Source: Haliclona indistincta
Taxonomy: Eukaryota; Porifera; Demospongiae; Haplosclerida; Chalinidae
Reading direction: 5' to 3'
DNA: 64,000 nucleotides
NCBI GenBank assembly: GCA_964017065.1
Contig: OZ024784.1
Coordinates: 5,251,152 to 5,315,151, forward strand
The notes under the pieces are model-generated. The model did no database searches. It saw nothing but the letters and a program-made list of their open reading frames with translations, and was not told where the DNA came from. The position numbers were made by a program, and so were the translations under genes. Below are positions 1-25,165 of this stretch, piece after piece (within the stretch, counting starts at the first letter, position 1; every line of letters begins with the position of its first letter).

Positions 1-1153
1 TTTCTTTTAGCAAAGCGTGCAGAGAAAACTGTTGGCAGTTCTTCACACCAAGATGCCAACAATAAAGCTGTGACTATTTTGGGGCCTGGCAACATGTCCC
101 TGCCACAGGCTAGGGAAGGAGAAGAGACTCCGATGAGTGAACGACTAAAGGCATTGCAAATTTCTAAGAAGGATAAAAGGTTTTTTTTCAAAATACAATT
201 CTGTTTACTGATTGTCTCGTTACAGACCACCTTATCAGAAAGCAACTGCAGAATCGTTGTCTGCCATGTTAATCCAAGCAATCCAAAGTGGAGACAAACA
301 GCTACTAGAAAGAGTACTTAACGTCCAGAAAGACAACCTAATTACTGGCACTGTGAACAACCTATCAATGAACACCATTGTGCCTTTTTTGAGGACGGTA
401 AGAAGAAGGCCTTTGACAGTACCTAAACTATATTGTTTCTGACTCTCAGCTTATGGAACAACTGCAGACACGTCCAGCACGGAGTCTTGAGCTAATTGTC
501 TGGCTAAAAGCTGTACTGGTCTCACACACTGCTTACCTGATGACAGTTAGAGAAATAGTATTGTATTATGCTCAATGAAATCACTCATCTTTGTTAGGTC
601 CCTCACCTACTTGACTCACTCAGTGCTCTGTATCAGACTGTAGATGCTAGAGTTGCCATGTTTGGATCACTCTGCAAACTGCAAGGAAAACTCGATCTTC
701 TTATAGCACAGGTACTCTTGCGTATTGCATGACAAGGTGTGAGACACTTTTCCAAACAGGTATCATCACAAAGTGATGAAAATGGTCTGCTGGCGGCAAG
801 ACAATTTCTGAACACACCCCTTCTGACAATAACAGCTGGAGGTATGTACTGTCAGCAGAGGTCACTAGCACAGGAAACTTATCATAACATCACACTATTT
901 GTCAGCTGGTGTATGTGGTGGTGTGTTTGTACAGACTCATACTAATATTTCCATTCCTGCTGTGAAATCTTGTCATCTGTTGTAGAGTCTGTTTTTACGG
1001 AAGAGTCAGATGAGGATCTGTTCAGCAGTGACGAGGTGAGTGTACAATCACTCACTGTGCTATTGTTACTATTGCATTCAGAATGACGAAGAAAATGAAG
1101 ATGAACAGATAAGTGAGGAAGAGGAAGATGAGGACATGGACATACAAACATGA
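1..1153 (+). CDS. WDR43: WDR43/UTP5-like nucleolar protein, C-terminal part (5' partial)
   Basis: The last exons of a WDR43 (yeast Utp5) homologue, a subunit of the t-UTP part of the small-subunit processome that acts in the nucleolus in rRNA transcription and 18S processing. About seven exons can be joined: one starts near 11 after a pyrimidine-AG acceptor, then about 225-399, 448-543, 598-709, 761-840, 985-1035 and 1081-1153. The peptides LIQAIQSGDKQLLERVL, ELIVWLKAVLVSHTAYLMT and SALYQTVDARVAMFGSLCKL follow the Utp12 C-terminal domain of WDR43. The protein ends in an acidic tail (EENEDEQISEEEEDEDMD) typical of nucleolar proteins. The WD40 repeats would lie left of the window. Family is seen by resemblance; exon edges are inferred. 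Confidence 0.85.
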
Positions 1154-1280
1154 ATTTTGATACTCTAGCACAATTTATTTTATTGATAGGTGAATCAAAA
1201 TAATTATTTTGGACACCATTACACTCATGATAAAAACAAAATAACTTACTAATAATTATTTATATGAAATACTGTGATTG

Positions 1281-1779
1281 ATGAGTCAGATGAGGATCTG
1301 TTCAGCAGTGATGATCACTCACTGTGCTATTGTGTACTGATCAAGACGAACAGATAAGTGAGGATTGCATAGCTTACAGTTAATTTGTCCTTTGCTAAAA
1401 CTTAAAAATTCTTCTGTTATTGTTATCTGGAATACTTTGCCTAGTGTTATTGTACATTCAGCTTCATTGTTATCCTAATTTGTTTCTTTGTTTTATCATT
1501 ATTATTATTCTTTTATTATTTTTTCTACCTTTGTTATTTTTCTTTTAGGCGTCCCTTAAAATTAACTCTAGCTATTGGGACTACCTCACTGTACTGTATT
1601 GGTCAGTGTAAATTAACAAAAAATGAAGATGAGGACGGCTGGATGAGGACATGGACATACAAATTTGATAGTCTATAGATAGGTGAATTTTGGGCACCAT
1701 TACACTCATGATAAAAAATGAGGTAACTTAAAAAAAACACTAAAACCTGCTAATTTTATATGAAATACTGTGATTGTGG
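1281..1779 (+). repeat. Degraded duplicate copies of the WDR43 3' end
   Basis: Two partial copies of the final WDR43 exons and 3' flank follow the gene. Copy one (about 1281-1365) repeats GAGTCAGATGAGGATCTG and the start of the last exon. Copy two (about 1621-1779) repeats the tail coding stretch GATGAGGACATGGACATACA and then the 3' flank with CACCATTACACTCATGATAA and the string that ends ATGAAATACTGTGATTG. Neither copy keeps an open frame, so they are non-coding relics of local tandem duplication. The rest of 1154-1908 shows no gene. Confidence 0.7.
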
Positions 1780-1908
1780 TGAGGAGGCAGAGCAGTCTGC
1801 TGTTTGTTTATTTGTCTACATGGACAAAGTCGGTTGAATTGTTGGTGACTTCCTGAAGATGAAAAAGAAACATTTACCATAGCCCAACATTCAAATGCTC
1901 TGCACCCA

Positions 1909-4900
1909 CTAACCGGGACAACTCAGCAGTCCTAAATTTCCATTAATAGCACAGCTGTTCTTTGTGAGGTTTAGTGATGATACCAGTTGTTCAGTGTATG
2001 CCGGCAGGAAATCAAGGTATCTGACGAAAATGTGAATAATATTATTGCTAGGACAATAATATTTACACTAACTGTGTCTCCATAGTAACTATGTGGCGAC
2101 ATTTCATATAATTTTCAAGAACTGATGCCTTGTTCAGCATTCTAAAAAAGGCTGGTTCACAACGCTGCAATGTATCCATAAATAGAGATTCATGTTCAAA
2201 AATTTTTAATTACCATTCTCTTGTTGCTACATGCTTCGTTGCAAGATTTTCCAACATCAGACACAACCACATTCAATTGTGATGGATGTGGCCACAAAGC
2301 AGGCTTTGCCCAAACACTGAACACCTCCACACCACACAACACCAGGTAGCTATCTTTGTTACCAAGAGTGTCTATCCTTATAATTTCTGCCCTTGTGTCT
2401 ATCTCCTCCCATATGTAAAAGATTCTAGAGTCCTTGAAAACACGTTTATTGACCACATTGCCTTCTGAGTCTATAAGAGAAACTTGAAAAGGATTGACGG
2501 ATACATCCCACTCTTTAATCATAAACCAGTCAGTCTGCATGGGAATAAAATAGTAAATGAATTATGGCAAGGTAGTGCAGACCATGATAATGATCCTGAT
2601 CATTCCAATAGCATAGGTAGTGTGCAAGTCCACTTGCCACCAATGAGCGTGACCATGGTTTGACCAGTAGCAAGTCTCTTTGCCCAACTTAGCATCTATA
2701 GCTTCATTAGTCGAGTGAGAATCAAGCACAGAGCTAGCTGATGCTATAGAATAGACACATTGCAATGAGGACTGTATCCAGTACCATCAGAACACACAGT
2801 ACCTGTGCCATCACGAGCCAAGTTGTAGCCATAGCAGAAGTTTTCATTGAGTACATAAGAACCAACTCGTTCCAACATACCCTAGACAACCGCAGTATGA
2901 AGAGATGAAGAGAGTAGAGGAAATATCAGCTACCTCTTGTGTGAATTCATGAGGAATAAATGATGTGAAATTTCCATTTGAAAGAATATTACGAACAGCA
3001 CGTCTGACAGCATCATCATCACGAGCATCAACAGTATAGACCTTGAATACAAGTAGAACAAAGATAGAAGAGATAAGATGCTTACTCTAGGCTCTCCAAC
3101 CACTGTTTCAAGGTAAGGATTCTGTGAAGTGTATTTCCTTTCAGTGGGTTTGCCCTGAAAGAAACCCTACAGGTACAGCAAATGTGCATATCACTATAAC
3201 GCCAAGATATACTCTTGCTAACGTACAGTGTTCAGTCTATTGTGTGGAGTATCAAACTTGGGTTGTATAAACACACATCCATAGATCAATGCCTCCATTG
3301 GTCCAGGGCCTGGAGCAGAAGAGAGATGAACAGAGTTTGAAAGCAACAGCTAGTGGAGTGCACCTTCATATGGAAATCCTAGCCCAATAAACAGTTTAGA
3401 CTCCTGGAGCAGACTGATGAGAAAGAATCACATGAAATGCTAGAGCAGATTCGATGTTACATACTTAACAAGTTTAGCAGCAGGCAGTACTCCATGGTTG
3501 ATAACATTAGCTGGCATTGATTTCAGAGGATTCTGTAATGCATAAAAGACAAAAATTCAAGTGTTACCGTACATGAAAATCGGAAACTTCATCTATAAAT
3601 TTTTCTTCGTCCACATAAAATATAAATGCGCATTGTGTGTCATTTATTTAATTTTGTCACTAGGGCAGACAACAAAATTATTCTAATGCCAAAAATGTTC
3701 AGATCTACAGTATTGCTCACTCTAAATGTTGCATGAACTTCTAACTGTTCTGCGATCACTTTTATAAAATGTTCTCGTCCCTGTATGTAATATCCTGGAG
3801 AGAGATAATACAACCAATGTCACATCAATCTATACCTTCCTTTCCATATATCACTGCCTGATTTTTCTTCACAGGTAGTGCTGAGAAAGAAGGCGGAGGC
3901 ATGGCAAATCCGAGAAAGGAGTTGTCAGGTGTGTGTGGATAAAGTGTCCACATCTGCCTCGACTCCTGTACAGTAAATAATATTAGAGAAATGCTCCATA
4001 ATTATGTTCAAATTAAACCATAGTATGAATAATTTTCTTTGATGTAACGACCGTTAATGAGGGCTATAAATCGTGTACAGCCCGCACGCGTTTCAAGATG
4101 GCTGCCGCGTTCGAGAATCCACAAACAAACGGCGCTCGGGCTGCCCTGCGGTCTTCCTGCGACGCAAGGTAGCCAGCTAGACGTTAGGCAAGCAGTGCAC
4201 TATGGTTTAAAGTAGTTATATACCTCACAGTCGGTGTTTAAGCATTTAAAGCCCTTGGGCTACGCCCGTGGGCTTTAAATCGCTTAAACACCTCCTGATA
4301 GGTATATAACTACTATTTAAATACATTACCTCAAATCCCCATGATGAAAAACCATTGCTCTTTGGGTCCGCTTGAAAGTCTTTAGTTCTGAAGCTATCTA
4401 TAAATATGGCAGAGCAGCAAGAGAGTTTGTGATGTCAGTCAATGAGTGTGATAACATACATTTTGGTTCAGTCCCAAATGAGTCGAGCACACGAATTTTA
4501 CACTTGTACGATGCTACAAGGTCAGCTTCGTGCATACCATACATGCCCAGGTAATCAGTAAACAGTAAATCAAATGGTTGGTCTAAATCTTAAGAGAAAG
4601 GAGATCGTGATACACAGAAAAAAGATATGGAAGTACCATCAGGTGACACAAGGGCCGTCAGCTGCTTTTTTGACACAACAATGGTAATCTTGTGTCCAAG
4701 CAAGTGAAGGGTCTATTGCACAATATGTGACAGTCAGGAAAGATTTTCATTTCATGACTCACAGATAACAGATCACTCCATTGTATCAGTTCACCCACAT
4801 AGCCTCCTCTGAATGCACTTTTTGCAAAGTCATAAGCACTGAACTCACTAAGCTGGCTGGGTCAAAATATAAATTAAAGTTAGTGTGGTTGCAAGAGAGG

Positions 4901-5733
4901 TCGGCAAGCTGGATCATATTTCATATTTTTTCATTATTTGTCAAAAGAGCTGTTACTATTCCAGGGCTGATCATTGGTCAATTTCCATGCACTGTACTAC
5001 TATGACCTGACTTTGATCAACCAAAATTACCCATGGGCAGTCACGCAACCAGGGGACAAACTTTAGACAGCACAAACAATGATTATCACTACCGCAGAAG
5101 CCTGAAGTACTGTAGGTTTCACCTATGATTGGGAAAATTCTTTGAAAATGAGCATGATCAGAAAAAATCTGAACGACCGGACGAATTTTCCTATGCTAGG
5201 AAAATTGACCAGGCAAACTTCAAACGTTATTTTAGTTCTGCTATTCGTTTAAAATTTACCGCATCAATACCTATGATCACTGCCGACCCCTAATGTACTT
5301 GTAGTTAGTAACTCACGAGTCCGGGAAAGAGGATAATTCTTTTAGGATGTGCAAATAATTTTGGATACTGCTTTATCACGTTGTCACGAGCATTCTCCCA
5401 AGATGATGCTAACCTGTGAGCAATACATGATACAGATTGTGTGGAAGTTGTACCTGGTCATTCTCATTGACATCCACTTTGTCTTATGACCATGACTCGT
5501 AAAAGTGTGTGAGTGAATCAAGTCCATCATACGGTTTGAGATCATGCTACCATTGAACGATTGAACAGGATGGTCTGGGTGAACTACTGTCACACGATTC
5601 ATCCACATAATGATCATCACGTTCACTATCAATATCAACGCCACTTGAGTAAGAAATTCTAGTTAAATAATTATAGTAGACTCAAAATATTTATAATACC
5701 TATTGGCAATGCTCGCCAAAGTTTTCTTTTCAT
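1909..5733 (-). CDS. MGAT5: MGAT5-like N-acetylglucosaminyltransferase V with an inserted F5/8C-like domain
   Basis: Homologue of alpha-1,6-mannosylglycoprotein 6-beta-N-acetylglucosaminyltransferase, a Golgi type II enzyme that starts the beta-1,6 branch on N-glycans. Exon 1 (5700-5733) joins the next to give a short cytosolic end, MKRKLWRALP, and a membrane anchor (VALILIVNVMIIMWM). MGAT5 hallmarks follow in order: HPKRIILFPGL, GGYVGELIQWSDLL, KIRVLDSFGTEP, LYPHTPDNSFLGF, VIYGKEGYYIQGREHFIKV, LFIGLGFPYEG, IPHEFTQEGMLERV. The usual long stem after the anchor is nearly absent. Between NENFCYG and the C-terminal Cys region (WPHPSQLNVVVSDVGKSCNE) lies an insert of about 125 residues (2300-2745) with HAHWWQVDL, typical of discoidin/F5/8C or fucolectin folds. 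Two further exons (RCEPAFFRMLNK and SCAINGNLGLLSCPG) complete the MGAT5 C-terminus, ending at the stop at 1909. Joins are inferred; they keep frame throughout. Confidence 0.88.
4207..4320. mobile_element. TTAA-ended palindromic MITE in an MGAT5 intron
   Basis: A 114-base near-perfect hairpin. The left end TTAAAGTAGTTATATACC is the complement of the right end GGTATATAACTACTATTTAA with a 2-base difference, and the inner arms (GTTTAAGC, TTTAAAGCCC) also pair. Both ends are TTAA, the target of piggyBac-type transposases; the family assignment is inference. Confidence 0.7.
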
Positions 5734-6058
5734 CCTCAGTGTATACACTAGTAACGCTACATATATACAGGCGTTTCAACGTCAATCTTCAGCTGCAGCA
5801 CATCATTCTCGACCTCGTACACAACTCGCGCTGCTAGCTATAAAATCGCTTAGTTTTATTCGCTCCTCCCATCGTTATAACGTAACGTGACAATAAACGT
5901 TGATCAGTACCCTCGATCAGTACCTATCGGTAATGTGTCTTCTTAACAGGACACCACCAGCTAATAAACTAACCTGTGAATGCATTGCACAAGATACAGC
6001 TTGTAATTAATTTCTATTTCACAGTATTTACAATATATTATTAATAAAATTATTAATG

Positions 6059-7722
6059 TTATTCTCCAGTCGGCAATTCATTATTAGTAATTGGCTCTTT
6101 TTCCTCCTCATCGGATTCCGATGACATATCTTTCAGAAGTTCACTTCTTTCCTCTCCCTCTTCATTCATTCGATACTTCATCTTGTTGGTAGACATTGAC
6201 ATGGTAAGCGTATGAATACGATTTATATTCCTCCTTGTTTTCTGCTTAAGATTTCGGATGAGCCAAGCACAGAGAACTCGCACACAATGCACAGAAAAGT
6301 TCAGAACAGCTTTGAAGAAAAAGTATGTACCACCAACATATGCAAACACTGAGATAGCAAATGGTGAATAAAATGAGGAAACAAGGCAATTCACTTGCCT
6401 GTTATGAATGTAAAAAGACCAATGTTATAGTTGAAGACACAAAATGCATTCTGAAAAACATCCACAGTTAGTGTTGTTGTTATTATAATTACAATGTATT
6501 ACTGTGAACTCACTCTGACATTCAACATAAAGAGTGGAGAGAGACAGTGGAATACAGTGGAGCTGTTTGATCTTTGTATACAGTGGTCAACATTGTGACA
6601 GTTGAATGCTTCAGGACATGGATAGCACTGCACCTGTTGTCATCAGATAGACAATGAAAGCAACTAGACCTGAGGCATGCAAACCTGATTAGTGAACTGA
6701 CAAAGAAGCAAAATTTCCTCTAAAGTTCTGACACAAGCCCACGAAAAATAGAGCCGAGAAAACCATACAAGCAAGCAGAAGAACAATATAATGGCTGTAG
6801 CAAAGAAGTTCCAGCAGACCAACAGGTTTAAAAATATAAGATCTTTCGGAATTTTTTCCTACAAAAATCATTACAATAATGAAGAATATTTTTCTCAGCT
6901 TACAGATATCATAAAGATAAAGGAGTTGGTCTTTGTCATGGCAGCAACTGCCACTGTTGCCCAAGTAACAGCAAAGGTGAAAATTTGAAGCAAAACTCCA
7001 ATTCCACGTGTACCAAAATATCTACGAAAATTAAATAAAGACAAAGTGCTTTGGTGCTACACAACTGGTGTACATAAACAAAATTTGCTTTCACACCAGA
7101 TGCTTGCTACTGTTATACCAGTGAGCAGACATCCTCAGTTACACTACTACTCGACTGCAGTATGCTACCTCCAGTCAAAAGCATCTGCTGTCCAGTAGTT
7201 AACCATCAAGAATACAACGAGGGTCAGCACAATGCTACCCGTCATAAGGAACGACCATGATCCCCAACCACCTCGCCATAACAACACACCAAAATATGCC
7301 TGTACAAGAAAATAAACAAGATTACTAGAGAGAGGAATGAATCTCATTACAAGAAAAAGAATGAGAATTGGAAGATCCATAGCCCTCCGAATGTCCTAAA
7401 GGATCGGAAGAAAAAGAATTCAGCTACGCCCCACTACATTAACTTGCTAACCTCTGTATCCAATCCCGTGACATTCTGTAACAGAACAATAAAGTCAAAC
7501 TATTTGAATATTGACTCCTCTTACTCTGAACGAAGCGATGTGGGAGGAGTTGTGTGTATCCACGCTGTCGAAAAAAGGAGGGTCTCTGGCAAACTCTGCA
7601 AGCGCCAACAGGACGAATCCGAACCCGAACAGCAAATGAATCACCTGAACGACGAAAACGCTGTAGCGAACTACGGGATTTTTCGATCGCCTTAGGCTGG
7701 GCCGAGTTTCTTGTACTTCCAT
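6059..7722 (-). CDS. Multipass membrane protein, family not settled
   Basis: About eight exons join in frame. Exon 1 starts at 7722 (MEVQETRPSLRRSKNPVVRY) and includes a hydrophobic segment (VIHLLFGFGFVLLALAEF). Later exons add segments around MDLPILILFLVMRFIP, AYFGVLLWRGGWGSWSFLM, IVLTLVVFLMVNYW, IGVLLQIFTFAVTWATVAVA, LLVCWNFFATAIILFFCLLVW, a Cys-rich loop (VQCYPCPEAFNCHNVDHC) and FAYVGGTYFFFKAVLNF. The C-terminus is cytosolic-looking, basic then acidic (SSESDEEEKEP), ending at 6059. That gives roughly seven to eight membrane spans. The WRGGW motif in a tandem-span context recalls the Fuseless family, but I cannot confirm this; a transporter is equally possible. One intron near 6400 appears to be GC-AG. 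It is divergent from the SLC29 gene, with 363 bases between start codons. Confidence 0.6.
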
Positions 7723-8085
7723 TGCAGCTAGCTAGTTCTGTAAACTTCTCTCGACTTCTGTTTAGCTGGCTCGGCACGCCTCTCAATCTATTATTTCACG
7801 TGACCACAAATAAAATTAAGCTTAATGAATAATAATATTTTTGACACACCCTGGAGCGCGCGGCGAGGAAACATGCTGCGCGCGCTATCGACCACATGAA
7901 GAACAACTAGAGATTTTAACCTTGGGCAATCGTTCCCTACTTCGCTCGTTGTATGTGAGGCTGATTTTATCTGTCGCAGCACGTCTATAAAACGAGGTTT
8001 GATCTTTGGATACTGTTGAGTTTCTGTATGATGAAAGCCTGTTGTATATTATTATTGGTAGTGCACTAGCCTCGGCACTAGCTCG

Positions 8086-22921
<14,836 letters not shown>

Positions 22922-23643
22922 GATTCTGATAACTATGCACTGTAGTAGCACAGCATGATGTAGAATTATGACTACTTACACATTCATATTTATGCCTATC
23001 ATTATTTTGTATTTATATAATTTAATTATTCTTTTGAGGTGGAGAATTGGTTATCACAGCAAGCTTCCTGCATGTAATGTAAACCACTAGACCTTGGTAG
23101 CCTCTAGATATCATAATAATACTATAATACTCTCAGCTTTGGGGAAGTGGCCTGGAGGCGAGGCTAGTGTGTTGGTAAATTTATTCAACGTTGGGATGGT
23201 AACGGTGCATGCGTATACCTTGACCTACCTGCCTGGCCTGTGCACATGTCGTGCATGCAGCTATAAAATCAATGGACATTAAGAATTTCCCTGCGGACAA
23301 TTCTGAACTCACCGCGCGGGTTCAGCAAGAGTCGGACCTAGATGACTGTAGTGGTTGCATAGAAGACTATGTTGATAACTGAACTGAACTGAAGCTGGTC
23401 GGACCTAGATGACTGTAGTGGTTGCATAGAAGACTATGTTGATGACTGAACTGAAGCTGGTGCAATGGCGTTGCGCATTACTACCAACATAGATATTTAT
23501 TGGCATGAATTTAATTCGTTGTGCGTGGGCGACGTAGGTATATAAAGTAGTCTAGCTGCTCTCTTTTTACACTTTTTTACCGATAACGACTGGTTTTAGG
23601 AGCTCGTTCGAACTTGCGCACTGAATAACTTTTCTTTTTAATA
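22922..23643. repeat. Intergenic stretch with a 67-base tandem duplication
   Basis: Between SLC29 and the secreted orphan. GTCGGACCTAGATGACTGTA starts at 23331 and again at 23398, and the following sequence through GACTGAACTGAAGCTGGT is repeated with small changes, giving two copies with a 67-base period. A short TATA-like string (GGTATATAAAGTAG) near 23537 may belong to the promoter of the gene starting at 23644. Confidence 0.6.
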
Positions 23644-24645
23644 ATGCGGGAATCAATGTTACCTGCTGTTTGCTGCTTGGTACTCCTGCTGCCACTATCT
23701 ACATCGCCGTCTCCATTGAAAAGACGAGTGTCGTCTGGTCTGGAGCTTGGAACAAGTCAAAGAAACTTAAAATTGACAACATTTAGAATCAATACATTTG
23801 TGAGTAAATTATTACTATAACATTAATTTTGTATAAAACAGCCTTTGACTACAATGCTCATGTCAATGTTACAAAATTCATTACAGATTATGAATTTTTA
23901 TTGTCTATTCATTTGTTCTCTCAATACCACACACAGTGCGCTGATAATAGCTTGGACTGCACCAGAAATTCACCAAACGTAGTAGCTGGAGACCTTGTAA
24001 AGAGTTTTAATGCCTGCATAGCCATAGCTAACGCTACCACCACCACACCAACAAACAATTGCTTACTGAAATCAAAACCAAAGGTTGGTCTTGTTATACA
24101 ACAATTGCTACAAACCGTACTGTATTGTTCCACAGATTGTAGCAAGAGAAAGATATTGCAGACTCTTCAATGAATCTCATATTAGCCTGACAGATTTGGC
24201 ATATCAGCTAATGGATGTGAAAGTCAAGTGTCGATTATCAATTAAAGGAACTGATTATAAATCATTGAATGATCTTATTACAAAAGTAGAGGAATGGAGA
24301 GATGATGTGAGTAAAAGAAATCGACAGTCTAACAGCCATTTCATGTTTTTTATTTTAAAGGTACGGAATAAACTCAATTGCTGTGGAGGAAGTCCGGATT
24401 TTGATGTCGCAACTAGGACTCATGATCAGCGATTCTATACACCTGATTTCTTTATTGCTCAATATTTAAATCGCAAACGAACTCTTGCTGAGCTATGTAA
24501 ACCAATATTGGGAGAAATGCTCGAAAAGATTCGCAAGCATATGTCATTGCTAGAGAACTTGCGAACACTAGGACGACGAACAACGTGTTTGCGTGGATGT
24601 GCTGGCATGGATCATGTTCAGTGTGCTGTTACTCATGCAAATTAG
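23644..24645 (+). CDS. Small secreted Cys-containing protein, no recognised family
   Basis: Four exons, 23644-23803, 23842-24083, 24136-24306 and 24361-24645, join in frame to a protein of about 285 residues. The start gives a clear signal peptide (MRESMLPAVCCLVLLLPLST). The mature part has regions around FVTFDYNAHVNVTKFITDYE, HTQCADNSLDCTRNSP, RERYCRLFNES, VKVKCRLSIKG, NKLNCCGGSPDF, LAELCKPILGEML and a C-terminal TTCLRGCAGMDHVQCAV, so at least a dozen cysteines in a mostly helical-looking chain. N-glycosylation sequons (NVT, NES, NAT) are present. A secreted or lumenal role is inferred from the signal peptide; I do not recognise the family. Frame continuity over three short introns argues that it is a real gene. 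Confidence 0.7.
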
Positions 24646-24887
24646 ATGAAGTATAAATTATTATTATTTATTGTATAATTATAATTAATCTAGCATCAAA
24701 ATGAATAAAATAATAATATTATTACTAATTATTATTCTCAACAAGCAAAAAAAACACAACAAAATCTTATAATTATTAATTTATGATCTAATTATTATTA
24801 ATAATTAATTTTAACACATGCACAGTCATAATGATAAAAAAGCAACGAAATTAACTACAACTAATTTTAAAACAAAAACTAACCTAA

Positions 24888-25165
24888 CTAAGTAAGACAG
24901 TCCAAGGACCTGCAGCAGGACACCCACATGGCGGCGTTGCATCTCCACAATGTGACTGAAAGTCTTTGGAAGATAAGAGAAGTTGAGTTCGTGACGCCGA
25001 GACGGGAGTCTCTCATGTGGGCAATTCCCTTGATGGTAGAGCAAGCCTGAGAGCTCCAGCCACCCAAGACCTCCACAGCGAGAGGGATAAAGGAAATGCC
25101 TTCTGCCCGACAAAGGTTGTCATGAGCAGCAATTTTGTGAGCCTCAGCAACCTGAAGAGCATGAC
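24888..25165 (-). pseudogene. Relic of a reverse-transcriptase-type element
   Basis: On the minus strand an open stretch reads AHDNLCRAEGISFIPLAVEV, then LGGWSSQACSTIKGIA and FQRLSVTLWRCNAAMW before a stop. This pattern (CR-x-EGI-x-F-x-P, LGG, then FQRLSV..RGN) is common at the C-terminal end of reverse-transcriptase polyproteins in sponge and coral genomes. Only the tail is present and no other parts of the element are nearby, so it is a fragment. The assignment is from pattern memory. Confidence 0.5.

Noticed and set aside
7439..7832. Overlapping open frames on both strands of about 60-115 codons
   Set aside because: They are shadows of the first exons of the multipass membrane gene, whose own frame (7722 downwards) joins in phase to later exons.
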